A DNA stretch of 64,000 nucleotides from Gambelia wislizenii (Eukaryota > Chordata > Lepidosauria > Squamata > Crotaphytidae), in the NCBI GenBank assembly GCA_030847615.1, contig JAUMIR010000001.1, forward strand, positions 166,831,001 to 166,895,000, given 5' to 3'. Under the pieces are notes generated by a model that saw only the letters and a list, made by a program, of their open reading frames with translations, had not been told where the DNA came from and did no database searches. Below, one piece after another: positions 44,726 to 57,421 of this stretch (positions are counted from its first letter, which is position 1; each line of letters starts with the position of its first letter). Made by a program: the position numbers and the translations under genes.

Positions 44726-44819
44726 ATAGTTTAAAGCTGCAGTCCTAGAAACACTTAGCTGGAAGTAAGTTCCATTTAGCTTAATGGGGCTACAGATCAA
44801 CACAGAATACGTGTAGTAA

Positions 44820-45130
44820 CATTAAGTAGAGCAGGCATGGGCAAATCCTGGAGGTCTGGGAGCCACATGTCTGTTGTGTTGGTGGTAGTGTGCTTTCAAG
44901 TTGTTTCTGACTTATGGCAACCCTAAGGTGAACCTATCACAGGCAAGATTTGTTCAGAGGGGGTTTGCCTTTCTTTCCTCTGAGGCTTATAGCATGTGAC
45001 TTGCCCAAAGTGGGTTTCCATGGCCAAGCAGAGATTCAAACCCTGGTCTCCAGAGTTGTAGTCCAATGCTCAAACCACTACGCCATGCTGGCTCCCTCAA
45101 AGCCACACATGCCCATCTCCAGACCTTGAA
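44820..45130. repeat. Old repeat interrupted by a SINE
   Basis: 'gggcaaatcctggaggtctgggagccacatg' before and 'aaagccacacatgcccatctccagacctt' after the SINE are reverse complements of one another, so the SINE sits in the loop of an inverted repeat. Confidence 0.55.
44873..45099 (-). mobile_element. tRNA-type SINE, antisense
   Basis: The tail (gtgctttcaagttgtttctgac) comes first on the plus strand. Then come 'ggcaagatttgttcaga', 'aagtgggtttccatggc', 'aaaccctggtctcc' and the head 'caaaccactacgccatgctggctccc'. Confidence 0.85.
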
Positions 45131-46545
45131 GTACTATGCTCCCATAAAAAAAAAAATAGAAAACCTTTTACTCAAAATGTCCCCTACACTCCCTATGGGG
45201 CACGAGGGGCAAATTCACCATGTTTTTTTGGGGGGGAAAGGAAACCCCCAGTTTCTTTTAATGGTAATACATAATTACCATTTTGAAGCTTTACCTTTTC
45301 TTTCTCTCTTTCTCCCTCCCTCCCTTCTTTCTTGTTCTGCATTTCTTCTTTCTCTCCCAATCTCTCACTCACTCTTAGTCTCAATCTCACTCTTTCCTTT
45401 CAAGAACACCAGTTTAATCAGTTTAATCAGTTAAATTCTGCATCCAAAAAGATTGTAGGAAACCCACCTTTTTAGTTAAGCAAGACAAATTACAGCCAAG
45501 CATTATACTGTGATGTTATAATCTATATCTTCAAAGGAGAAAAACCCAGTGGGATTTCCTAAATGGCAGGAGGATTTAGTAAAAAAGCACCATTCATCCC
45601 ACTGAGCATTAAAACATTAGATTTGCTCTATTTAATTAGGCAACCTGATTCTGTCGCACACCACTTTGTGAACTATCCTTTCACTGCCTGTGAAATCTTC
45701 CATGTGGTCTAATACTTCTGAAATTACCTTCACGAAGCAAGGATAGGCTGCAAGTCTCCCACACCACACAGGGACAATCAGAAGGAGCCCAGCTGAAGCA
45801 GGATGCTGGGCCAGGGTCTGACAACTTCCTTACCAGTTATCAGTTGTCTGGACACATGGAGTCAACATCTCAATGAGAATTTGAATGTAGATCAGCAAAA
45901 TCTAAATTCAAAACCGTATACATACTGGCTCTTGAAGACAAACCATTATCATCACTGTCACCATCATTAACACCACCACCATCATTGTTTTATTAAAAGC
46001 CCATTCCTAAAATAGGTGACTGCCCAAAGTAGCAAAAAGACAGAGAGTATGGATCATAAAGCACAGCCAAAACTGCCCCAAACCCCAACTCAGTGTGTAT
46101 CAGCTGAACTGTAATGTTAATGGCCTGCGAACCTGTGGGAAGAAAAGTTGCAAAGAATGTTGAAAAGATGTGAATTCTGACTCATTACCACAGTCTGAAA
46201 ATGGCAGTTGAAAACCTAGAAAGATCCTGCAAAGTTGTTTGGTTAATACAAAAATGAAACAGGTTCATCTTACCTAGAACCTGCCAAAAGGAATGTACAA
46301 TTTTCAGCACATTAATCCTGACAGAGAAAATGTGGAAGAAGTGAAAAAGAGATCAATTATCTGGGAAAGAGTGTTTCTTTGAAGGACATGGAGACATTGA
46401 AGGAACTTATTTTGACTCTTCTCCCTTCTTTGCTCATTAAAAAAACAACAACCAAGCAGCCATTTAAATAACACAAAAGCTCAGTGCTAAAGCAAAAGGA
46501 AGAAGTGAACACACTGAGCCAATAATTCACTATGCATAATAGTTC
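45131..46545. other. Unassigned stretch with a CT-rich tract
   Basis: 45296-45400 is strongly pyrimidine-rich (tctttctctctttctcc). The rest shows no gene or family. Confidence 0.4.
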
Positions 46546-49500
46546 TTACAACAGAGGTGGGCAAAGTGCTGTTCTGGGGCTGTGTAGATGCCAAGGTGGT
46601 TTTGGCAGCATCCAGACCACCCTTTGTCAGCTAAAAAACAGTGGGGTCATTTACACGGGCAAATATTCCTCTAAATATACCGCTAAGATAGCTCATAGTT
46701 CCCACGGATCGCAGCACAGCATCGCCTCATTCAGAAGGGGGGAAGGTAAAACACCCAAATATAGCATGCCAGGGGATATTGCTACTTTTGCTGGCATATT
46801 TGCAATGTAGCGCTTTATTGGCAGTGTAAACTAAGGGCTGCATCAGATCTGCATTGTGATTGGTTTCTGTGATGTTAAAAGAGAGGGACTGCGTTCAGTA
46901 GCATCAGGAAACTTTGAAAAATCATCTCTGCTATTTTGCAGAAGATCTGCCAAGAAAAAGGATTTCAAAGACCTTTCAGTCATAAAGTTCCCATCTGTCA
47001 GCTCTGCTTGGGGGAGGGAGAGAGAGAGAGAGACAGAGAGCACAAGCGAGGGGGGGGGAACTGAGGGACGGAGAGTCAAAAATCCTCTGCTATTTTGCAA
47101 GTCTGTGAACCCTGACTAAACAAATAGTGCTGGAAAAACTTGTGATAGGTTCACCTTAGGATCCACGGCATGGCAGCAAGGTCTTTTAGCAGAGAGATTA
47201 CTGTCCCTCTGCTTCACAGAGTTCATTTACAGGCAGATTTACAGAGACACAGAGACAGAGAGCCACTTCTTTGATCTTCCCCCCTGCTATTTGGGCAGTC
47301 TGTGAGTCTGTCTATGCCCTTCTCCATAAAGCCTTTGTCTGCTTGGGAGGCCACGCCCCCCACACTTTTTCAAGTCTGAACGTAAAAGCAGCATAATTAG
47401 AAAAAAAACCCTGACTGGCACAGCTGTGGAAAAGAATTAAAATGCAAGTTGCCGCAATAAATCTGCTGTGTAAACCAGCCCAGTGTGAATTGCCTCTCCT
47501 AGAAGCTTGCCTGGAGCTTAGCTTAGCTTCTAGGGATGGTGATTCACCTTTTAAATAGGTACACAAAGCAGATTTTCAAGACCAGAAGTGGTTTCTGGAC
47601 ACTTCTGGTTTGGCTCTGTTTGCCCCATTGTTGATATTTCTGGCAGTGCCCCTTGAAGGCCTAAGGAAGTAGAATATTGCCTGACCCACCAAAGTTGCCC
47701 ATCCCATCTTACAAGGTACTTTATCATCTTATTTTTCAGTGTGCCCTTTGTAGAGTGCCTGTTTGTGTGGTTGCCAAGGACATCCGATGTTCTCAGATAG
47801 CAGCAGTTCACTTGCTGAGTGAACTATGGACAGACCTGTGCATGCATGGTGATCTCAAGCTACCAGACTAGCATACTTAGTGGTAAAAGGCCTGGTAAGC
47901 TTAGCTGAAAGGATACTGGATATACTGGGCTGGGTTGGGAAAATGGGCAGCCTGTCACCCATTTCTTTCTGACAGCATAAATTGTAGGGCTCAGGAAAGA
48001 GAACAAACCCTTATATGTGAAAAAAGTTTTTAGACTTGCAAACTAAGTAAAATGAACATGATAAAAATGAAAGCTATCTGAGGCAAGGGAGGGTTAATTG
48101 GTAACAAACACACAGACTTCACAGACTTGCTGAAACTGGCATGAACCAGAATGAAGGAAAATTAGTGTCTTCTTCAACACCATTGTATAGACACCAGAAG
48201 CTATATTTGACTCAGAGGCAGAGAGAGAGAGGGTGAGAGGGAGAAACATGAATGCCTCTTCATTCGGAAATAGAACTGTCATGGAACATCAAATAGAAAA
48301 TTGGGATTTCAATTCAATTGGTAGTTTGGGATCTCAATATGATTTTTGTTCCTTTGAAGAAAAACACATTGCTTTTAAATTTACAGCTGAAATGAGTGTC
48401 TCTGGGCCATGGACATCGTACTAAGCTTACATAGGACCAAGGCACAATCTATTGGCACATAATTATGTATGTTTAATTGTAAATGGAAAATGCTTTACAT
48501 TTTCTCTGGAGGATGCGTAGAAGATGGATGGGTAAGTGTGGAGAAGTGTAAGTATACAGGTGAATAGGAGATAAGGAAAAGTGTTGTGTGGGCCTTCACG
48601 GTCCTACAGAGTGGTTGGCTGTCCTGCGTTCCATGGACTATGTATGGAGAGCAGACTTTCCTACATAGATCAAGATGAAGATACAAGTTGGGGGCCTTTT
48701 TAAAGTGCTTCTTCCTTCTCAGCTACACAAGGTGTTGGTCTGAAATAACAAAGAATCTGGAACATGAAGATGAGGATCATTGCTCCCTTCGGTTCTTTTT
48801 ATAGCTCTTTCTAAGAGGTTCACAAATGTACATAAAGCCAAGAGAGAAAAGTGTGAACAATCCCTAATTTAGCTGATGAAGCACTAGCAGAAGGGAAGGT
48901 CACTGAAACAGTTTGGTATGAGCCAGGTATGCTGGGTGGTGCAGAGGCTTTAGGGAGAAAGGTGATTCCTGTTCTGTCTGTATAGCCATGGCATATATCC
49001 ATCCATGAAAAGGTCACCAAGCAAAACATGTGCAATCAAGACTATCATGCTCCCTGGAGACTCTTTTCTCTCTACACCATAGGACTTGGGTTACCTGAAT
49101 CTCTCACTGGTTCAATCCAGCATCCAACATTTGATGCAACACCACAGGGAAAATGTATCCATGCACTCACATCAGTATGGTGTAATGTCAAATGATTCAT
49201 TTCTCAGCATGAAGAGAGAAAGAGAGAGAAGCATGCTTGGCATCAAATCTCAAAAATGTAGCATCTCACTGAGAAGTGAAACAAGGAACATTTGGCTCTT
49301 AACCTTATGGTATACTGCATGTGGGTGAGAGACAGGCAGATGAGAAGACAGTGAAAAAGTTACACAGTCCTCATTTCATGTATACCATTAACTTCTTTTC
49401 TCCCCACATTTTATTGTTTTTTTAAAGAAGTAATATAGAGAATAACACAGAAAGTGGACATATGGAATCAAAGAAAATACAATACACACATGAACCAAAC

Positions 49501-50044
49501 TGAACATAATCATTAATTAAAACACAACTCCAAAGAACTGACAGTCCATCATACAAAATTCAAACAGAAACCAGGTTGTTTTAGAAAGATCTGTGATGAC
49601 TTGAGAAATGTCCTGAAGCATTATTGTTTACATATGAAATAAACACAAATCATCTATCAGTAAATGAGACTTTTTGTGTCGGAGGTCATCGGACACACAT
49701 GCACTTCTCCAATCATTTTGTCTGTCAAGGTGAAATTCCATACCCTTGTGTTCTGTTGAAGGTATAACAAGGTATACAAGACACAGGATTCACTCTGTTT
49801 CATGTTACATGACATCATGTGAAAGCTGCCACCTTCTGTGCCCCACCCTTTGACCCAAGATGCAGCACAGATGTGGTCTGACACAGTCATTCAAACATAC
49901 AGGCATCTTACAGCTTGAGCAATTCAGCTTCAAAGGCAATCTTCTCATTCTCAGTCACTTCACTTGGCTTTCTTTGGCACAGAGAAGCATTTTCATGAAG
50001 GCCTGGCAGCCAAAACATACCTTTACAGTAGGAAAAAAAATGCT
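46546..50044. other. Unassigned stretch
   Basis: Contains 46590-46845, which opens 'ggggctgtgtagatgcc' and closes 'gcagtgtaaactaagggc'. This looks like a decayed TIR element of the kind frequent here. A GA tract lies at 47016-47040. No gene is recognised. Open frames up to about 90 codons have no family resemblance. Confidence 0.35.
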
Positions 50045-50124
50045 TGAACCTGTTAGACAACATGTTGTTTGGCTATAGTTCATCAGCCCAAACACAACAT
50101 CCGGAGGGCACAAGTTCCTCATCC

Positions 50125-50130
<6 letters not shown>
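50045..50130 (-). mobile_element. hAT-type MITE fragment
   Basis: 'acaacatgttgtttggctatagttcatcagccc' and 'ccggagggcacaagttcctcatccc' correspond to the common MITE with 'actacaactcccatcagccc' and 'ggagggccacaggttccccacccc'. It abuts a TA microsatellite. Confidence 0.55.

Positions 50131-50166
<36 letters not shown>
50128..50166. repeat. (TA)n microsatellite
   Basis: About 19 TA units. Confidence 0.95.
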
Positions 50167-50169
<3 letters not shown>

Positions 50170-50518
50170 GGTGAAGACAAATCAGTGTGGCTTCTGCAAG
50201 GATAGGACTAACTTTAGTAGCTTTTAAGAGTTTCCTGAAAGTTCTGCCATTTGTAGCTAGAGGTAATCCTGCAGACAAAAACCAGAATCCTGCTGGTTTG
50301 TTGCAACTACAATATCCCCAATGAATCAATTGGTGAATGGTGAGTCAACATGTAGGTAAATCCAATGGATTCACTGGCTTTCCTTCAAATCAGAGCTAAC
50401 AATAGGATGTAGTCTAGACTTTTAAGGAACAATTGACATAGTCCCTCATTCTCAGTAAATTTACCAGATATGCAATAAGAGTGTGGTTTCTGTCATGATC
50501 CCGCAATTGGCTTAAGAT

Positions 50519-51052
50519 CTGGGTGACAGTTAGACAGTAGTTTTTGTCATGGGGCATCCTGGGACTTCTTAATCCCATATTCGTCCCTCCCTGTTTACAC
50601 AATTTTTGTCTCTGAACAGGATATCCCAGGAGATCCGGGGATCATTGTTTACAAGGCATCACATCCCGTGATATGTACCTTCTCCCACTATATACAACCC
50701 CTGGTTTTTTGTTGTTGTTGTTGTTTACACGAGTTTATGGTCTCAGGATTATTATTTTTTAGCTGTCAATCAAGGATGTGATCACTCGTTTTTTCACAAC
50801 CTCAGTGATGTACTTCCTTTAGAGTTTCGCGCCATGAGCAACGCTATTGGCTGGCTCAAATGTTTGTTAAAGCTTCTGCGTTGGGGATGATTGAGTGTTG
50901 CATTGGGGATGAGGCGATGAGAGGATGAGGGGAGGAATGAGTGATCTGTGACCTAATGTGGGGAGGAAGGAGCGATCAGTGGCTATACCCTTTGCTGTCC
51001 TTCCGAATTGAAAGAACACAATTTAAAGCCCATTGAAAGTGAGGATGCAGGC

Positions 51053-51084
<32 letters not shown>

Positions 51085-51733
51085 ATGAATGTGCGATCGT
51101 CTGCTCAGACGATGGCATTTTTTACTGTGCCTTTAAACAAATGGAGTGGATGCAGATGGGTGTGTGTGTGTGTATGCATACGTGATTGTCTGCTCAGACG
51201 GTGGCATTTTTTACTGTGCTTTTACACAAATGGAGTGGATGCAGGCGGGGGGGGGGTCGTCTGTGATCTCTTTACAATTTACTCTCTCTTTAAAATTTAA
51301 ACCAAGCATGCAGTGAAAGTAGAAGGGTTCCCAGTGTAGAAATCCATTGAACAGAGTGATTTAATGCAGACGCACACAAACCTACTTGCAGCTGGAATGG
51401 AAGCCTTTGTTTTCATCTGGTGAGGCTGAATCTATTGAACGGGTGACTGACCCCTCCTCCCCTTTCTGAGCCCGCCCCTGGTCACATATATTTCCGGTCA
51501 TCACCAAGTACTGAGATATCTTGTCCCAGGGTGTTTAAACGTACAATTTTCTGAATCCTCCCGTAACTTTTTTAAAAAACCAGACAAACTGCAGGACTAA
51601 AAGTCCTGCGGGTTGCATGATATAAGGTGGCCCCCCTTCCCAAAATCCCATGCCTGACATGATGTACGTGTAAACAGCCAGTGCTCGACATGAATTCCTC
51701 CCACTACTTTTTCATTGTGTAAACAGCACCCAG
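50519..51733. mobile_element. 1.2-kb TIR transposon, copy 2
   Basis: The left end CTGGGTGACAGTTAGACAG and right end (minus strand CTGGGTGCTGTTTACACAAT) are inverted repeats. Order and spacing match 42739-43964 and the orientation is the same. The centre contains two tandem copies of an 89-bp unit (near 51100 and 51190) with 'ctgctcagacg.tggcattttttactgtgc'. Each starts with a small stem (gtctgctcagac). A GT/GA microsatellite lies at 51053-51083. Confidence 0.72.
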
Positions 51734-52099
51734 GAAGCAGAGAAAGTAACAATTGAATGTGGTGGGGGGGGGAAGTAAGACGTGGGTTCCTCAAAGGAAC
51801 TGTATTTGGACTGATGCTTAAACTTGTTCAGCAGTGACAGAGTTAAGAGTGAGCAGTGAGATTCGGTGATCTGTTTTGCAGTTGAGAATAAGCAGTGAAA
51901 TGACCAAATCTGTGAATGAGGCCAAATTATTCAAGGAAACCAAAGCAGAGTGTGGGGGAAAAAACGCCCTCTAAATTGGATGATTAGGCAACAAAGTTGC
52001 CGATGAATTTCAGTGTCCATTCAAAGTGATGTACATTGGGAAATAAAGAAGCAAATTGGCATGTACACTGGCCTGAACCGGTAGTGACTAACCATGGGC

Positions 52100-52625
52100 T
52101 TATATAAACAGCAAAAATACTCCTCATAAAATTTGAGGCAAACTCATTTTGTCTAAATGGAATCCCACATCAATCTGCTGTATTCAGAAGGAGGGAGGAA
52201 CTCCAAATACTCCATGGGAACAGCATTTGCAGCTTATCTTGTATTTTAAAAAATACTCAGAAGGAAATGTGCATTCCCATTCATGGGGACAACTGATTCG
52301 CTTTGCTGCAAATCCCCAATAAGAGTGGAAGTGAAAAGCTGATTGGTTGGATGTATGCAGAGGGCACAGCTGGCCTGCAAGGCACACACCCAGAACCACC
52401 ATGTTGGAGTTTCACCATAGCGATTGTGCACTGAGGTGACAAAACAGCCTTTTTTCTGTTTATTTAAGTGGAATATTGCACTTTCACACCTTGGATTTAC
52501 TTTTAAAAAAATGTTTGACGGCTGCAACTGGTGACAATAAAAATGTGAATAATTTACTCACAGCCACCATCTTGATTCACAGGCATGTCTGTTTGAACAA
52601 CAAACGCATATGACTTCACATGCCT
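52100..52625 (-). mobile_element. Family C transposon, copy 2, antisense
   Basis: The reverse complement carries 'aagatggtggctgtgagtaaatt', 'ccaatcagctttt', 'cgaatcagttgtccccatgaatgggaatg' and '...tgaatacagcagattgatgtgggattccatttagac', in the same order as 58618-59171. The far end beyond 52625 is not clear. Confidence 0.65.
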
Positions 52626-53288
52626 GCGATCTTAGAAAAAAACATGGAGACAAATGAAAGCAGCTGCGAATTGGCATTAGTGCATATCAATCCACATTTT
52701 AGTGTCTTGTACAGGTGAGCCCCATGAAAGAAATCCTGGGGTTTGGTTGATTAGCAACCCAGTTATAGCAGCTATGAAAAAGGTAAATTCCATGTTTGAG
52801 GGGATGAGAATGGCATTCATCTGCTTTCTGATTGACAAGGGAACGGACCCCCCATCAATTGCGGCAACTGCTGCCCAGTAAATGGGGGTTGAAGAGATTG
52901 AGACTGGATTCACTGTATAGCACTGTAACTACAATGCTTACATATTGGTAACTCCCCAGCAGGATGTCAGCCAGTATTTAAAATGTATATATAGTTTGTA
53001 AAATTGTACCTGACCTAAAGTTGTTGGGCAACAGTAAATGCTCCCAAGTGTTCTTGAGCTACAGATCCCATAATCCCTCATCACTGAAGCTGTTGGGTAG
53101 AGTTGATGAGAGTTATGGGCCAAAAACATTGGTAAAGAGCCACATATTCTCACCCCAGCTGTAGAAAAAATAAACAAAGAGGAATTGACATCCCTCTCTC
53201 TTCTTATCCTTTTATTGGATGACTCACGGACAACCAATGAAACTGGCAGGAGATTTGGGACAGACAAGAGGCATAATTTTAGCTACAA
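52626..53288. other. Unassigned stretch with a MITE-like fragment
   Basis: 53020-53130 has 'ttgagctacagatcccataatccctcatc' and 'gatgagagttatgggcc', inverted halves of a common MITE. Otherwise nothing is recognised. Confidence 0.4.
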
Positions 53289-53590
53289 TCCTAGGGGTTG
53301 TCTAGATGATGAAAAAAAAATGCTCACAGAATGTGAGGGGAATGCCTTTTGTCCCAATGGTAACTCACAGCAAATCAACATATTTGAAAGGAGGGGGGCA
53401 AAAACTACCTAATACTCCATGGGGAAAGCTTTTGTGGTTTTTCCCAAACTTTTAAAAATACCCCATAGAAAATACATGTTCCTGCTCATCAGGACAAGCA
53501 ACATAATTAGTTGCATAGTCCAGAGAGGGCAGAACTGATGTCCGATTGGTCGGACACACATGGGGCCAGCTTCCCCAATCATATGCTTTT
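53289..53590 (-). mobile_element. Family C transposon, copy 3, partial, antisense
   Basis: Begins at the terminus 'ggggttgtctagatgatg'. Then come 'ggggaaagcttttgtggtttttccc', 'atgttcctgctcatcaggacaagcaa' and 'gtccgattggtcgg', as in other C copies read on the minus strand. The other half is missing, replaced by GC-rich sequence after a T run. Confidence 0.6.
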
Positions 53591-53735
53591 TTACTTTAAT
53601 TTTTTTTTTTAAAGGCAGCGCCATGAGGTTTTGTGCAGTAGGGGGGCAACTGGAGTGATGGCGGAGACACTGAAGGCAAGAACATGGCAGGAAGAGGAGG
53701 AGAGAGATGCCAGCCCTTGGCCCATTTTAGTAGTG

Positions 53736-53767
<32 letters not shown>

Positions 53768-55207
53768 AGGAAGAGGAGGGCTGTTTGTCCCAGCCCTTTG
53801 CAGCTGGTTCTGCTGCAAGGCAGGCCAGTTGCAAAAAGCCTGCCTAAATAAAAAGATCTCAAACATTTTCTCTTGATTTTGTAAAATTGATTGGTGACTT
53901 GCACACAGATTGCACACTAAAGACAGTGTATCGCTTCTGCCCCCTCCCCTCCTGGACAGAAAAGAAAACAGGAAGAGGGATCTTGAGTATGAGATTTCCT
54001 GAGATAGAAGAGAAAGGGTGGGAGAATAAATAAGCAAGTGAGTGGGTTACAGAGGGGAAAAACAAGCGGTGCTGCTGTTTCCACATGACAGCTGCTGTGG
54101 CGTAGAGGACTGCATGCGCAGACATCATCAAGAAAATATGGCTGACATGTGGCTGGGGGAATGCAGGGAGGGAGGTGTTTGAAAATGAATGTGAGAGGAC
54201 AAAAACAGAACTGATTAATGCTACGGGGGAACACACAGAAAAAAGAAGCACAAACAGCTGCAGAAATTTAAATTGTCACTTCTTGTAGTACTAAAAAAAA
54301 TCCATATGGCAGAGGTGAGAGTTAACATGGATAATCATTATTGCTGATGCTGACATGCACCTTGTTACAAGAGAATTTAAATGTGGAAACACCAGAACAT
54401 TAAGGGGGATTAGGCAAATTCATTCAGAGGTATATGTCTCAGAGAACCAAGTGCAGTGGGGCAAGAATGGGAGAAAGCTATCGCCTTCTTGTCATGCTTA
54501 TAGGCTTTCCACTGGGGCATTTGGTTGGCCACTCTAAGAAACAGGATGTTAGACTAGGTGGGCCTTTATCTAGATCCAACAGGGCTCTTCCTGTGTTGTT
54601 AAACTTTCTAATATTGCTCATATCTGACAGAAGTAAACTGTAATCACTTTAGGGTCTATGCTAGCAGCAAAATTCAATGTGTTTACTCCTTCCACAATAG
54701 ATAATGTTGGCACACAGTGGCAAGTTGAACAATCTCTGCAAGGGAATTAATTACTGAAATTTAAATCTTAATCAGAAATCCTTTGCTTGGAAGAAAATAA
54801 TAATAAAGTTCACTTTGATCTTTATTTCTTCCATTTGCATTTTCTGTATTTATCCCCAAACTACTGAAGATTATTTGGATGTTGGTTCATTTGGATGTTT
54901 CTTGTTTCTTTGTCATCCAAGTACTGAAAGAAAAGTGCAGAAGAATAAAATGGATTGCCAAGCAAATCCCTGCAGCATCTGTAGTCAACATTTGGAAGGA
55001 ATGTGCAATTAATCAGGTCAGAGGGAGGGAAGAGGGAGAGAATAGAAATAATGTGCTAATTCCTATTGTGAATTAAGATGAACGTCCAGTGTTTTTCTGA
55101 GGGCCAGGATTATTGTGTACATTTCCAAAGAGCAGACTAAACAAAATGATGGTAGCAGTTGCAAACAATGCTAAGTATATAAGTACAAAATTGTAGATGA
55201 CATGGAA
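53591..55207. other. Unassigned stretch with (GCA)n microsatellite
   Basis: 53733-53762 is a run of about nine GCA/CAG triplets. Frames through it give Ala or Gln runs and fail as genes. The remaining sequence is not recognised. Confidence 0.45.
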
Positions 55208-55450
55208 TGAAAATGCAAGCCAGTGTGGTGTAGTGGCTTGCATGTGGGAGAAGGATTCTGGGAGACCAGGACTTCAATCCCCCCTTGGCTGTGGAAACCC
55301 ATGAGGTGACCCTGGCAAGTCAGACTTTCTAGGCCTATGAGGAAAGCAATGGCAACTGCCCCTCCTGAACAAATCTTGCTGAGAAAACCCATGATAGGGT
55401 CACAGTGTTTCCTATAAATCAGAAACAACTTCAAGGCACACAATAACAAT
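55208..55450 (+). mobile_element. tRNA-type SINE
   Basis: 'aagccagtgtggtgtagtgg' and 'ggacttcaatcccccc' are the A and B box blocks. The rest follows the SINE consensus through 'cctcctgaacaaatcttgctgag' to 'acttcaaggcacacaataac'. Confidence 0.83.
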
Positions 55451-56027
55451 CATATGAAAGAGAGCTTTAAACAATCAGTGAGAACTTTAACAAGTGAAGA
55501 ACAGGAGGTGGAGGGGGGAATCCAATTATCCTGGAAGTGATTATACTAGAATAGCCTTCTGTAAATAGCATTACTCCAGAGTAAGCAGTCTGAAGACTGC
55601 AGCCAGTATGCAGGTCACTTGGGTCATTCAAATATCCACAAATAGATTGCATATCCTTTCTCAACATTTCCAGAAAAGTGACCAATGAGCTTTTCAGACC
55701 TGTGAAATATTCCATTCAAGAGAAATGTTAACTTTCTGTTTTCTGTTTCCCTGGGGGAGGGGGAAGTAGCTGAATAGGCAATTCTAGCATTGGCTTGATC
55801 CACTTACTTGCTCCCTGTGCCAATGCCCATCAGTCAAACCAGTCAGATAACAGAAATATAGCAGGACTCAAAATGTTCTATAAAGAACCCATAATTCCTG
55901 ATTCCAGCTAGCATCAGTAATCTATGTGAGAAACTATTCTAAAGAACAAGATGTTTGTTCACTTATTTGCAATAATAAAAGAAAGATTTTTATAAAAAAA
56001 ATCAAGGGAAACAAGACATAGGCCTGA

Positions 56028-56170
56028 GTCGAGCAGGGATAAGAAACTGTTGCCTTCCAGATGTTTTTAAACACCAACTCGCATAATTGCTCTCCATTGG
56101 CTCTGCCAGAAAGTACTGATGGGAATTGTAGGCCAAAATTCTGAAGGACCACAGTTGCCCATCCCAGAAT
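56028..56170 (-). mobile_element. hAT-type MITE
   Basis: The arms 'gaaactgttgccttccagatg' and 'ggaccacagttgcccatccc' are inverted, with the centre 'actgatgggaattgtaggcc'. This is a frequent short TIR element of reptile genomes. Confidence 0.65.
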
Positions 56171-56367
56171 ACGGGTTTCCCAATGTTTCTGCTCTGACAT
56201 GCCAGTCCCATTTCTGCATCTGGGTAGCAGAAGTCATTAATGTTGAAGAGAAAAACAATCATGGCACCCAAACTAGGAGGCTCTGTGACAATAAAGGGGG
56301 GAGTGGGTGCATCTATAGCACGATGACTAATGTCCTAAGGATCATGGAAGCAAGACTTGACTCTATC

Positions 56368-57215
56368 TCATTCCCACTATGACACAGTGGTGAGAGTATT
56401 GAACTATAGCTGAGAAGCCCAAGATTAAAATTCCTACCCAACTAAAAAGTTCATTGGGTGACTTCAGGTGAGTCACCGTTTCCCCAGTCTAAGCTGTCTC
56501 AAAGGACTGGAGTTAGAACATAATACTATGTGAGGAATAGGGTTCCCAGCATGGTCACAACTGTGCTGGAGGAACCCCTTTTGATGAAGCACAGGATGGA
56601 AGCCTTCAATGTGGCCTCAGTGTCTGTGTTGTTGCTTGAAGAGCAGGCGGTTGGGCCAGAGGGTATATAACCCCAACCACTCTCTGCCTCCTCCTTTTCA
56701 TTGTTTGATCGGGCATAAGCAGACACTTGCCCCTTTTCTATAGCAAGTAGTGGGGGAGGTTTGGTAGCTCAGTGTGCACCTTTGGCACCTTCCCCTTTTT
56801 GGAGGTGAAGGAGGAATCTGGAACTGCCCCTTTAGGTCCTGCAAACTAGGAGGTAGGAAAAGTGACCTCCTTTGAGGCTGGCCTGAGGGATAAACCCTCC
56901 CCTTTAATTTCTGCAAATTGGGGGAGGGACTTTTGGGTTGACCTTCTTTATGGGTTCACGTGTTTTCACCCAAGGGAGATTGGGGAGAGGTTTTAGTTTT
57001 GACCTCCTGGCCCCAAATAGTACCACACTAGGTTGCTCCCCCCATTGAAGATCTCTCAGAAAGGGGTTAAATAGGTCATGGCTTAATAAAAGTGGCCCTT
57101 TACCACTCAGCTATACACGTGTGATCTCTGTATTGTGTCTTCTCTCCTTATTCCTTTGTCTATCAGCAAAAGAGAAGTGATACACCTTGAGGTCCTTAGA
57201 GGAAAACAGGATACA
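56368..57215 (+). mobile_element. Degraded SINE split by an LTR-like insertion
   Basis: 56368-56535 reads 'acagtggtgagagtattgaac', 'ttcattgggtgacttcagg', 'gagtcaccgtttcccc', a diverged tRNA-type SINE. Its expected continuation 'caccttgaggtccttagagg...gatacaaatcc' reappears at 57182. The roughly 620 bp in between are foreign. Confidence 0.5.
56538..57165 (+). mobile_element. LTR-like segment (candidate solo LTR)
   Basis: It has a good TATA box 'gggtatataacccc' (around 56661-56674) and, about 415 bases on, the polyadenylation signal AATAAA (57084) followed by a GT-rich stretch 'cacgtgtgatctctgtattgtgtc'. This promoter/poly(A) arrangement is that of an LTR. The exact TG...CA ends and duplication are not visible, so the boundaries are estimates. 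Confidence 0.45.
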
Positions 57216-57421
57216 AATCCAACACAAACAAAAATTGCAAATGCAGCAGGACTCATAAACACAAGTAGCTTTGTCTGAATAAGGACAATTGAAACCCATC
57301 AGTGAAACATTTAATTTCTGCACATACACATCCACTTCTTGGAGCCATGATGGTAACAGAGGTTAGCACTATGAGAACATCAGTACCTCTCTCTCTCTGG
57401 CTTTTCTTCGCAAACGAAGAT

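Noticed and set aside
53609..54251. Frames of 81-142 codons with Ala/Leu/Gln runs
   Set aside because: Runs are translations of the (GCA)n microsatellite in different frames.
55934..56382. Frames of 60-90 codons as a host gene
   Set aside because: They overlap a hAT-type MITE on both strands and match no family.
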